Under the pieces are notes generated by a model. That model was not told the DNA's origin. It saw only the letters and a list, made by a program, of their open reading frames with translations, and did no database searches. From contig JACRJX010000035.1 of assembly GCA_016235595.1 (NCBI GenBank), positions 1 to 64,000 of the forward strand: a stretch of DNA of 64,000 bases, in the 5' to 3' direction. This DNA comes from Verrucomicrobiota bacterium. Lineage in GTDB: Bacteria > Verrucomicrobiota > Verrucomicrobiia > CAIQCK01. Shown here piece by piece: positions 24,819 through 32,221 of this stretch. Position 1 is the stretch's first letter. Every line of letters starts with the position of its first letter. A program made the translations under genes and the position numbers.

Positions 24819-27800
24819 ATGAGAACCTCAACTCAGCGGAACTTTGGTCGGGCGGTTGCGATCACTCTCCTCACAATAGCTACAGGCGCCTGCCTTGCGT
24901 CCGATTGGCCGGCCTTTCGCGGTGACAGCATGCGCAGCGGATACACGGCGGAGGATTTGCCCGGCAACCTCGCGCCATGTTGGAGCTACAAGCCGCGTCA
25001 TGCGCCCATGCCAGCCTGGCCGGGCGGTGACACGCGAATGCCGTTTGACCGGGCGTTTCACACGGTCGTCGTTGGGAACACGCTGTTGTTCGGCAGTTCC
25101 GCCGACGGCAAGGTGCACGCTCTCGATGCCGCCACGGGTGAGGAACGCTGGACGTTCCTGACGGGCGGGCCGGTCCGTTTTGCGCCCGCGGTCTGGCGCG
25201 ACCGGGCGTTCGTCGTCAGTGATGACGGGTTTCTCTACAGCCTCAAGTTGGACGACGGGACACTGCTCTGGAAACTCCGCGGCGGGCCGGGTGACAGCAT
25301 GGTGCTGGGCAACGGGCGGCTGATCTCGCGCTGGCCCGCGCGGGGCGGGCCGGTGATCGCGGACGATGTGGTGTATTGGGCCGCCGGCATCTGGCCGTCG
25401 GAAGGGATTTTCATCTACGCGGTGGACGCGCTCACGGGCAAGGTCCACTGGTGCAACAAGACCGCCGGCGGAATGTTCATGCCGCAGCCGCACCCGACCG
25501 CCATCGCCCACAGCGGCGTCTCGGCACAGGGCAACCTGGTCGTGGCCGGCGAGAAGCTGCTGGTGCCAACAGGACGCGCGGTGCCTGCGGCGTTCAGCCG
25601 GGCCACCGGCAAGTTCCTCTACTTTCATCTCCAAACGTTCGGCAAGGCCGGCGGAGCGGACATTGCGGCCACCGAATCGCATTTTTTCAACTCCGGCTAC
25701 GCCTTCGATGTGGAGACGGGCAGGCAGGGGTTCCGTCCCGGCGCGGACCCATTGGCGATGGCGGTCACGCCGGAAACGATCGTCTATGCGACGGCGAAGG
25801 AAATCGTCGCGGTTGACCGAGGCAACCTGTGGCAGCAAAAGAAAGTCACGGCTCCCAAGGGGAGGAAAACCACGCAGACCGTCTTCACCGATCCGATCTG
25901 GCGGACGCCGAGTCCTCACAGGCCGGTGTCCGCGCTCATCGTGGCGGGTGACAAGGTGATTGTTGGCAGCACGAACAAAGTCAGCGTGCTCGACATGAAG
26001 TCGCGCAAGGTGCTGCTGACGAGGGCCGTCGATGGCGAGCCACTCGGCCTGTCGGTCGCAGGCGGGCGTCTTTATGTCAGCACCGACCGGGGGACGATTC
26101 ACTGCTTCGATGGCAGCAAGGTTGCGCAGCCGAGGATCGTCCAGGAAAAGCCGCCGGTTCTCACCGGGTCCGACGCGGCGGAAGCCGCTGCCGATGAGAT
26201 TATTCGCAAGACGGGCGTGACCGAAGGCTATTGCTTCGACCTGGCATGCGGTGATGGCGGGTTGGCGGCAGCCTTGGCGAGGAAAACGCGATTGCATATC
26301 TGCGCGATTGACGCCGACCCGGAGAAGGTCGCGCTCGCCCGCAGGAAATTGGATGCAGCGGGCTTGTATGGCGTGCGCGTCAGCGTTCATCAGGGACAAC
26401 TCGATCAGAATCGCTGGCCGAGCTACTTCGCCAACTTGATTGTGTCGGGCCGCTCAATGAGCGGCGGAGCCGATGCGGCGCCACCGAAGGAAATCAACCG
26501 GGTGCTGCGGCCGTATGGCGGCAAGTCGTGTTTCGGCAAGCTGGGCGCGATGATGATGACCGAGCGAGGCGACCTGGCCGGCGCGGGGATGTGGACGCAT
26601 CAGTATTGCGACGCCGCGAACACCTGCTGCTCCACCGACACGCTCGTCAAAGGGCCGCTTGGCGTTTCCTGGTTCAACGACCTCAACTTCCGGATGCCCA
26701 GCCGTCACGGCCGCGGCCCGGCGCCGTTGTTCTACAAAGGGCGGCTCTTCATTGAGGGCCTCAACGCGTTGCGGTGTGTGGACCCTTACAACGGCCGCGT
26801 GCTGTGGGAGTATCCGCTGCCGGATGTCCTCAAGGTCTATGATGGCGACCACCTCATGGGCGTCGCGGGAACCGGCAGCAATCTCTGCGTCGGCGAGCAC
26901 GGCCTGTTCGTGCGGACCGATGACAAGTGCCTGCGGCTTGATCCCGTCACCGGAAGGCTGCTCAACACGTTCACCGCGCCAACCCCGAAGGGCGGGCGGC
27001 CCGGCGAATGGGGCATGGTCGCCTGTGTCGGCGACACGCTCATCGGCACCGTGGCGGACACCGCGCATCTCGTGACGTTCCGCTACCGCCCGGGCGATAT
27101 GCGGGAGCAGTGGACAGAGTCCAGGCTGTTGTTCGCCATGGACGCGGCCACGGGCAGGCTGAAGTGGAGCTGGCAGCCTCAGAACTCGCTCCGGCACAAC
27201 GCCATCGCCATCGGCGGCGGCCGCGTGTATGTGATTGACCGCGACGAGGCTCTGGGGGATCGCAAGAAGGAAAAGAAGCGCGGCGTTCCCGACAAGGGCG
27301 CAGTGCATCCCGCCGGCACGCTGGCCGCGCTCGATCTGTCCAGCGGGAAGGTCGTCTGGCAAACGGACGAGGATGTTTACGGCACGCTGCTCGCGCTCAG
27401 TGAAGAACATCAGACGCTGCTGATGTGTTACCAAAACACGGCCTTCAAACTCGCGTCGGAGCTGGGCGGACGCCTGGCCGCCTTCGATACCTCGACGGGA
27501 CGGCGGCGTTGGGACATCAGAGCCACTTACAAAATGCGCCCCATCATCCACGGCCAAACCGTCCTTTTCCAATCCCATGGATGGGATCTGCTGACCGGCA
27601 GGCCGCAGGACATCACGTTCCCCCGCTCCTACGGTTGCGGCATCCCGGCCGCGTCACAAAATCTCATGGTCTTTCGCTCGGGGACGCTGGGCTACGTGGA
27701 CCTTCAAAAGCCTCGCGGCGTGCAGAGCTTCGGCGGCATCCGCCCCGGCTGCTGGATCAACGTGGTGCCCGTCGGCGGTCTGGTGCTCATGCCCGACGCC

Positions 27801-27869
27801 ACGGACCTTTGCACGTGCAGCTACCTGATCAAGGCCTCTATCGCGTTGCAGCCGATGAGTGTAGAGTAA
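24819..27869 (+). CDS. Exported PQQ-type beta-propeller protein with an embedded SAM-methyltransferase-like domain
   Basis: This encodes 1016 residues. An N-terminal export signal (AVAITLLTIATGACLAS) is followed by DWPAFRGDSMRSGYTAEDLP, the usual opening of secreted PQQ-like propellers. Blades continue to about residue 440 (KVHALDAATGEERWTFLTGG, FIYAVDALTGKVHWCNKT). A Rossmann methyltransferase segment then lies at about 455-560: glycine-rich motif I FDLACGDGGLAAALA near 472, acidic motif II ICAIDADPEKVALARRKL, then INRVLRPYGGKSCFG. A second propeller part resumes to the end (LNALRCVDPYNGRVLWEYPL, AALDLSSGKVVWQ). Propeller proteins of this type may bind sugars, quinones or act as scaffolds. 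A SAM-binding module in an exported protein is puzzling and may have lost activity. Confidence 0.75.
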   Translation: MRTSTQRNFGRAVAITLLTIATGACLASDWPAFRGDSMRSGYTAEDLPGNLAPCWSYKPRHAPMPAWPGGDTRMPFDRAFHTVVVGNTLLFGSSADGKVHALDAATGEERWTFLTGGPVRFAPAVWRDRAFVVSDDGFLYSLKLDDGTLLWKLRGGPGDSMVLGNGRLISRWPARGGPVIADDVVYWAAGIWPSEGIFIYAVDALTGKVHWCNKTAGGMFMPQPHPTAIAHSGVSAQGNLVVAGEKLLVPTGRAVPAAFSRATGKFLYFHLQTFGKAGGADIAATESHFFNSGYAFDVETGRQGFRPGADPLAMAVTPETIVYATAKEIVAVDRGNLWQQKKVTAPKGRKTTQTVFTDPIWRTPSPHRPVSALIVAGDKVIVGSTNKVSVLDMKSRKVLLTRAVDGEPLGLSVAGGRLYVSTDRGTIHCFDGSKVAQPRIVQEKPPVLTGSDAAEAAADEIIRKTGVTEGYCFDLACGDGGLAAALARKTRLHICAIDADPEKVALARRKLDAAGLYGVRVSVHQGQLDQNRWPSYFANLIVSGRSMSGGADAAPPKEINRVLRPYGGKSCFGKLGAMMMTERGDLAGAGMWTHQYCDAANTCCSTDTLVKGPLGVSWFNDLNFRMPSRHGRGPAPLFYKGRLFIEGLNALRCVDPYNGRVLWEYPLPDVLKVYDGDHLMGVAGTGSNLCVGEHGLFVRTDDKCLRLDPVTGRLLNTFTAPTPKGGRPGEWGMVACVGDTLIGTVADTAHLVTFRYRPGDMREQWTESRLLFAMDAATGRLKWSWQPQNSLRHNAIAIGGGRVYVIDRDEALGDRKKEKKRGVPDKGAVHPAGTLAALDLSSGKVVWQTDEDVYGTLLALSEEHQTLLMCYQNTAFKLASELGGRLAAFDTSTGRRRWDIRATYKMRPIIHGQTVLFQSHGWDLLTGRPQDITFPRSYGCGIPAASQNLMVFRSGTLGYVDLQKPRGVQSFGGIRPGCWINVVPVGGLVLMPDATDLCTCSYLIKASIALQPMSVE

Positions 27870-28045
27870 GTATATGCATAGGCGGTTGCATTGCTGGCTT
27901 CGTTGCCACCACCATGCCGTTTCGTCAGGCGGCACCGTGGCCCCTGTGGTGAACGTCCCGGGTGAAAACAAATAGCTCCTTTTGAATGAAGAAAACGTGC
28001 CCGCCCACCGTCATAGTGTGCGATAATTTAAGGAAGGACGACCTT

Positions 28046-28456
28046 ATGAAAATGGCAAAACTGGCGGTAATGTGCGCGGCGTTGGGTTTCCTGACCCTCG
28101 GTGCCGTCGAAGCGGGTGCGCAAAGCTATTACTACTCCACACCCTATTCCGGCTACTACTATGACGGCTATCCCACTTATTACGGCTACAGCTATCCGTC
28201 CTATGGCTACAGCCCCTACTACTACGGCTATGGCGGATGCTGGCCGAGCGTGAGCTTCTATTGGGGCGGCGGCTGGGGCGGCGGATGGTACGGCGGACGT
28301 GGCTGTTATGGTCGCTACTACGGTGGCGGCGGCCACGGTGGTGGTCGCTATTACGGTGGTGGTGGTGGCGGTCACGGCGGCGGCGGTGGTGGCGGCGGCC
28401 ACGGTGGTGGCGGTGGTGGCGGCGGTCACGGCGGTGGCGGTGGTGGCCGTCGGTAA
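28046..28456 (+). CDS. Secreted Tyr- and Gly-rich low-complexity protein
   Basis: This encodes 136 residues. After a signal peptide (KLAVMCAALGFLTLGAVEAGAQ) comes a Tyr-rich section of YG and YY repeats (about residues 26-65), a short WGGGWGGGWYGG section with two cysteines, and a C-terminal run of HGGGGGGG repeats ending GRR. No family is recognised; such proteins often form cell-surface or matrix material, possibly cross-linked through tyrosines. The ATG at 28046 is strongly supported by AGGAAGGA seven bases upstream, and GATAAT (28022-28027) could be its -10 box. The GGH-repeat DNA is GC-rich and produces long spurious open frames on the opposite strand. A perfect hairpin follows the gene. 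Confidence 0.8.
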   Translation: MKMAKLAVMCAALGFLTLGAVEAGAQSYYYSTPYSGYYYDGYPTYYGYSYPSYGYSPYYYGYGGCWPSVSFYWGGGWGGGWYGGRGCYGRYYGGGGHGGGRYYGGGGGGHGGGGGGGGHGGGGGGGGHGGGGGGRR

Positions 28457-28482
28457 TGATCAACGTGTCGATGGTTTGAAAC

Positions 28483-28508
28483 GGAACACGCGGCCTGCCG
28501 CGTGTTCC
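28483..28508. terminator. Perfect 12-bp GC-rich hairpin between convergent genes
   Basis: GGAACACGCGGC (28483-28494) and GCCGCGTGTTCC (28497-28508) pair perfectly around CT. It lies 27 bases after the glycine-rich gene and before the 3' end of the convergent Wzz-like gene, so it may terminate both. There is no T-tract, so the mechanism is not the classical intrinsic one. Confidence 0.6.
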
Positions 28509-28624
28509 GGCTGCGGTGAGGAGTGGAATCCTATCTCAACGATGCCACGTTGCTGGCATCCAGCCGCCCTTGCGACACCCCTCGGCATGGCCAGCGGCAA
28601 GATGCAAAAGGGCGAACGGTTCCG

Positions 28625-29293
28625 CTATGCAGAGGGGGTATCGCGGCGACGAGTCGGCGGTTGGGTTGTCCGCTGGTTCTTTTGCCCCAACACGATCAGG
28701 AAGACGCCGCCGAGCGCGAACGGTGCAGCGAGGCCGAGAGAAACAAGAAGATACAGTGGCACATTGGGTTTGGCCGGTGCTGTCGGCGGGCGGGCTTGAT
28801 CAATAATCGTGACCCGGTAGTTATGCGGTTCGCGGCCCATGATGTCGCGATACACCTCGACAATCGCATTGGCCAAATCCGCGGCCTCCACGGGATCGGT
28901 TGAATAGAAACCGGCTTCGATGACATTGGAGCCGCGCACCGGCTGGACGTTAAGGCGGCTGCGCATGATCTGAAACGCTTGCTCTCTGGCCATGTTCTCC
29001 GGCCCGCCGATCTGCCACTTGGCAACCAGTTGTTCCTTTTCAACCAGTGGGTAACCGATCTTCTGTGAACGAAGGATTTCCACCTGGTCCTGCAGGAAAA
29101 AAGCGCGAGCTTCGTCGCGAGCCGGCGTCCCGGTTGCCTGGGATGCCGCTTCGCTTCGTTCCGCGATGACGCGCACGTTGGCGTAGTAGACTCTCGCCGA
29201 CAAAAACGTCATCGCTGCACCCAGCAGTATCACCATGACCGCGGCCACCTCGAGTATGATTCCGATGGCAATGGACGAGCATCCGTTCTTCAT
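28625..29293 (-). CDS. Wzz/chain-length-determinant-type membrane protein
   Basis: This encodes 222 residues. It has two transmembrane helices, near residues 12-33 (ILEVAAVMVILLGAAMTFL) and 180-205 (LYLLVSLGLAAPFALGGVFL). Between them is a periplasmic part with typical polysaccharide co-polymerase text: FFLQDQVEILRSQKIGYPLV, AFQIMRSRLNVQPVRGSNVI and STDPVEAADLANAIVEVYRD. The proline-rich RPPTAPAKPNVPLY precedes the second helix, as in Wzz and capsule co-polymerases. It probably controls chain length of an exported polysaccharide. No tyrosine-kinase domain is attached and no other polymer genes are adjacent. The start at 29293 follows an AAGGAAGAAGG-rich ribosome-binding site. Confidence 0.8.
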   Translation of the reverse strand: MKNGCSSIAIGIILEVAAVMVILLGAAMTFLSARVYYANVRVIAERSEAASQATGTPARDEARAFFLQDQVEILRSQKIGYPLVEKEQLVAKWQIGGPENMAREQAFQIMRSRLNVQPVRGSNVIEAGFYSTDPVEAADLANAIVEVYRDIMGREPHNYRVTIIDQARPPTAPAKPNVPLYLLVSLGLAAPFALGGVFLIVLGQKNQRTTQPPTRRRDTPSA

Positions 29294-29440
29294 GGGGCAG
29301 CCTTCTTCCTTGATCGTCGTCACACCTTGTTCGCCGCGCAGCACACCGGCACACCACATCCGCCTGTCCGCGACCCATCGCGAACTGCGAGTCGCCAACG
29401 ATTCGTGACGATGCCAGATTCCCAGACAACCGGCCAGCGA

Positions 29441-30898
29441 CTACACCGTATAGGTGCTGCTGGCTACGCGGCCACCGGTGCCGGTCCAGTTGGTGTGGAA
29501 AAACTCGCCGCGCGGCTTGTCCACGCGCTCATAGGTGTGCGCGCCGAAATAGTCGCGCTGAGCCTGGAGCAGGTTCGCGGGCAGGCGCTCGGCGCGGAAG
29601 CCGTCGAAGAACGCCAGCGCAGTGCTGAATGCCGGCACCGGGATGCCTTTCTTGACCGCTGTCGCGATGACCTTGCGCCAACTGCGCGCACAGCCTTTGA
29701 TCGCTTTCTTGAAGAACGGATCGAGCAACAGGTTCGTCAGGTTCGGATTCTTGTCGAACGCGCGTTTGATCTCGCCAAGGAAGACGCTGCGGATGATGCA
29801 GCCGCCGCGCCACATCAACGCGATGCCGCCGTTGTTGAGGTTCCACTTATGCTCCTTGGCCGCCTCGCGCATCAGCATGTAGCCTTGGGCGTAGCTGACC
29901 ATCTTGGAGGCGTAGAGAGCCTTGCGGATGTCTTCGATCCACTGGGCACGGTCGCCGGGGAACTTCGCATTGATCGGCTTGAAGGCTTTCGCGGCAAGCA
30001 CGCGCTCGTTTTTCATCGCGGAGACGCAACGGGCAAAGACCGCCTCGGTGATGAGCGAGGTGGGCACGCCGAGGTCGGCGGAGCTTTTCACGGTCCACTT
30101 GCCGGTGCCTTTCTGGCCGGCAGTGTCGAGAATCTTGTCCACCAGCGGCGCGCCGTCGTCGTCATTCCTGCCAAGAATGTCGCGCGTGATCTCGATGAGG
30201 TAGGAGCCGAGTTCGCCTTCGTTCCACTGCTTGAAGACCTCGTGCATCTCGCCGGCCGTCATGCCGAGACCGTCCTTCATGAGGTGGTAGGCTTCGCAGA
30301 TGAGCTGCATGTCGCCGTATTCGATGCCGTTGTGGACCATCTTCACATAGTGCCCCGCGCCGCCTTCGCCAACCCAGTCGCAACAGGGTGAGCCGTCGGC
30401 AACCTTCGCGGAGATGGCCTGGAAGATCGGCTTCACGTGCGGCCACGCGGCGGGCGAACCGCCGGGCATGATGGAGGGGCCGCGACGCGCGCCTTCCTCG
30501 CCGCCAGAGACACCGGTGCCGATGTAGAGGAGGCCTTTGCTTTCGACGTATTGGGTGCGGCGGATGGTGTCTTCGAAGAGCGAGTTGCCACCATCAATGA
30601 TGATGTCGCCCGGCTCCAGCACGGGGATGAGTTGCTCGATGAACTCATCCACCGCCTTGCCGGCCTTGACCATGAGCATGACGCGGCGCGGGCGCTTGAG
30701 CAGCCCGGCCATTTCCTGAAGCGAGTGCGCGCCAAGGATCTTGGTGCCTTTGGCTTCGTTGGCGAGGAAGTCGTCCACTTTCGAGACGGTGCGGTTGAAG
30801 GCCACAACGGTGAAGCCGTGGTCGTTCATGTTCAAAATAAGGTTCTGGCCCATGACGGCCAGGCCGATCAAGGCGATGTCTGCTTGCTGTTCACTCAT
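29441..30898 (-). CDS. gnd: 6-phosphogluconate dehydrogenase, decarboxylating
   Basis: This encodes 485 residues, normal for the long bacterial form. It catalyses 6-phosphogluconate plus NADP to ribulose-5-phosphate, CO2 and NADPH in the cytoplasmic pentose phosphate pathway. The N-terminal dinucleotide site is IALIGLAVMGQNLILNMNDHG with AFNRTVSK following. GTGVSGGEEGARRGPSIMPG is the family signature, VKMVHNGIEYGDMQLICE carries the catalytic Lys and substrate residues, and IIRSVFLGEIKRAF and DYFGAHTYERVD near the end contribute substrate contacts from the partner subunit. AAAGGAAA precedes the ATG at a good distance. The 71-base palindrome between pdxB and this gene occupies its leader. Nothing suggests loss of function. 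Confidence 0.97.
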   Translation of the reverse strand: MSEQQADIALIGLAVMGQNLILNMNDHGFTVVAFNRTVSKVDDFLANEAKGTKILGAHSLQEMAGLLKRPRRVMLMVKAGKAVDEFIEQLIPVLEPGDIIIDGGNSLFEDTIRRTQYVESKGLLYIGTGVSGGEEGARRGPSIMPGGSPAAWPHVKPIFQAISAKVADGSPCCDWVGEGGAGHYVKMVHNGIEYGDMQLICEAYHLMKDGLGMTAGEMHEVFKQWNEGELGSYLIEITRDILGRNDDDGAPLVDKILDTAGQKGTGKWTVKSSADLGVPTSLITEAVFARCVSAMKNERVLAAKAFKPINAKFPGDRAQWIEDIRKALYASKMVSYAQGYMLMREAAKEHKWNLNNGGIALMWRGGCIIRSVFLGEIKRAFDKNPNLTNLLLDPFFKKAIKGCARSWRKVIATAVKKGIPVPAFSTALAFFDGFRAERLPANLLQAQRDYFGAHTYERVDKPRGEFFHTNWTGTGGRVASSTYTV

Positions 30899-30914
30899 AA
30901 TTTCCTTTCAAAAC

Positions 30915-30985
30915 GCAGCCGCCGACGTGAGGAGGCAGACCGGTTACGGCCGCCACCATTCCCGCCTCCTTACGTCGGCGGCTGC
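30915..30985. repeat. 71-base imperfect palindrome spanning the pdxB 3' end and gnd leader
   Basis: Arms 30915-30936 and 30964-30985 are reverse complements over about 21 of 22 bases (GCAGCCGCCGACGT plus AGGAGGC), separated by 27 bases. The right arm encodes the last residues of PdxB (KQPPT and the stop), so the element forms part of a coding sequence. It may act as an attenuator or terminator between pdxB and gnd, or be a mobile palindromic repeat that landed at the 3' end. Confidence 0.75.
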
Positions 30986-32217
30986 TTGTTCAATTTGAAT
31001 CCGATGCCCGCCAATTTACGGGCCAAGGTCACACTACCGCCGCGAAGTGTAATGGTTGAGTTCTGGAACTCGCGGCGCTGCGGATATTCTTTCCGCAAAC
31101 GGTCAAAGTATGCACCTCGCTCGCCGGCTGGCAAGTCTGCAATGGCTCGCAGCCGCCGGTCGTCCGCCTCGATGTCGTAGACCGTCAACGCCGCCTCGCG
31201 CAGCACGTCTTCGTCGGAGCGGCCAGAGGCGTCGAGCGTGAGCCGCGCGTGCGGCGAGGGCGGCATCGCCAAAGCAGGGCAGGCGTCCTGCCTGTCCATC
31301 GATGATGATTGGATAGGCGGGACGCCTGTCCGGCTCTGCAAAAATTCACAAGCCGACCGACAAACCATCGTCGTGCCGTTGACCTTGCCATCGTAGGAAT
31401 AGCCGGCGATGTGCGGTGTGCCAAGGGCAACTCCACTGACAAGATCCGAGGAGATGTTCGGTTCACCCTCCCACACGTCGAGAATCAACAAGCTCGTGTT
31501 GATCGTGGCTCCCGAATGCGATTGCGTCGTGATGGAATCGCGTCCGGAGGCCGCGATCCACCTGACAGCGGCGGCATTGTCCAGAACGGCTCCGCGGCAG
31601 GTGTTGAGCAACACCGCTCCCGGCTTCATTCGATTCAAGAACGCCGCGTCGGCCATATGCCACGTCTTGTCTTCGCCGGTCTTCGTCAGCGGAACGTGGA
31701 GCGAGATGAAGTCCGCGCCCATCAGCGCCTCCAACGGCAGGAATCGCTTCTCGCACGGAAAAAGCCGCGCCAGTGGCGGATCGTTTTGCAGCACCTTCAT
31801 GCCAAGCGCCTCGCACTTGGCGACGACTTTGCTGCCGACATTGCCGACGCCAACAACACCGATGCTCTTGCCCTCGATGCAATAGCCGCCGCGTTTGGCC
31901 AGGACCAGCAGCGAGCAGACGACGTATTCGGCGACGGAGTTGGCGTTGCAGCCCGGCGCGCTGGCGAAGCCGATGCCGCGCTCGCGCAAATACGCCTCGT
32001 CCACATGGTCGGTGCCGATCGTGCAGGTGCCGACGAAGCGGACGCGGCTGCCTTCGAGCAGGTCGCGGCCGACCTTGGTGATCGAACGGATGATCAACAG
32101 GTCGGCGTCGCGCACGGCGGCGGCATCCATCTTGCGGCCGTGCATTGTCACGACGTCGCCAAGCCGGCCAAATGCCTCGCGGCCAAACGGAATATTCTCG
32201 TCAACGATGATCTTCAC
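30970..32217 (-). CDS. pdxB: 4-phosphoerythronate dehydrogenase with in-frame insertions
   Basis: This encodes about 415 residues. PdxB oxidises 4-phosphoerythronate in the DXP-dependent route to pyridoxal phosphate. The 2-hydroxyacid dehydrogenase marks are MKIIVDENIPFG, GVGNVGSK (about 122-129), Arg in LNTCRGAVLDN (208), Glu in VWEGEPN (252) and His in TPHIAGYS (269). The C-terminal PdxB dimerisation domain shows FDRLRKEYPQRREF. The frame contains two insertions: about 226-241 (RDSITTQSHSGATIN) and about 294-317 (SRTGVPPIQSSSMDRQDACP). Both are absent from typical PdxB and both are encoded by palindromic DNA. The start is a GTG at 32217 with GAGGTG upstream, four bases after the trans-sulfuration gene. 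The C-terminal KQPPT comes from another palindrome. Confidence 0.9.
   Translation of the reverse strand: MKIIVDENIPFGREAFGRLGDVVTMHGRKMDAAAVRDADLLIIRSITKVGRDLLEGSRVRFVGTCTIGTDHVDEAYLRERGIGFASAPGCNANSVAEYVVCSLLVLAKRGGYCIEGKSIGVVGVGNVGSKVVAKCEALGMKVLQNDPPLARLFPCEKRFLPLEALMGADFISLHVPLTKTGEDKTWHMADAAFLNRMKPGAVLLNTCRGAVLDNAAAVRWIAASGRDSITTQSHSGATINTSLLILDVWEGEPNISSDLVSGVALGTPHIAGYSYDGKVNGTTMVCRSACEFLQSRTGVPPIQSSSMDRQDACPALAMPPSPHARLTLDASGRSDEDVLREAALTVYDIEADDRRLRAIADLPAGERGAYFDRLRKEYPQRREFQNSTITLRGGSVTLARKLAGIGFKLNKQPPT
31274..31339. repeat. Palindromic element, copy A, inserted in frame in pdxB
   Basis: Left arm 31274-31297 and right arm 31311-31339 pair imperfectly around ATCGATGATGATT; the core is GGCAGGCGTCC. 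The right arm shares about 26 of 31 bases with copy B at 39241-39271. On the minus strand it encodes SRTGVPPIQSSSMDRQDACP within the linker between the catalytic and dimerisation domains of PdxB. Confidence 0.8.
31484..31503. repeat. Small perfect inverted repeat inside a second pdxB insertion
   Basis: ATCAACA (31484-31490) and TGTTGAT (31497-31503) pair around AGCTCG. It lies in the DNA for the extra residues RDSITTQSHSGATIN just before the conserved LDVWEGEP strand of PdxB. Confidence 0.5.
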
Positions 32218-32221
32218 TGTT

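Noticed and set aside
24819..27869. Two separate genes (propeller and methyltransferase) joined by a sequencing error
   Set aside because: The frame is continuous through both boundaries, and propeller sequence resumes after the methyltransferase segment, which speaks for a real insertion within one protein.
28300..28456. Repeated GGTGGCGGTGGT DNA as a possible CRISPR or tandem satellite
   Set aside because: The units are short and irregular without spacers and are explained by the HGGGG protein repeats.
28028..28463. Open frames rich in Thr/Ala/Val or His/Arg opposite the glycine-rich gene
   Set aside because: They arise from reading the GGN/CAC repeat backwards; the plus-strand gene has a signal peptide and a strong ribosome-binding site.
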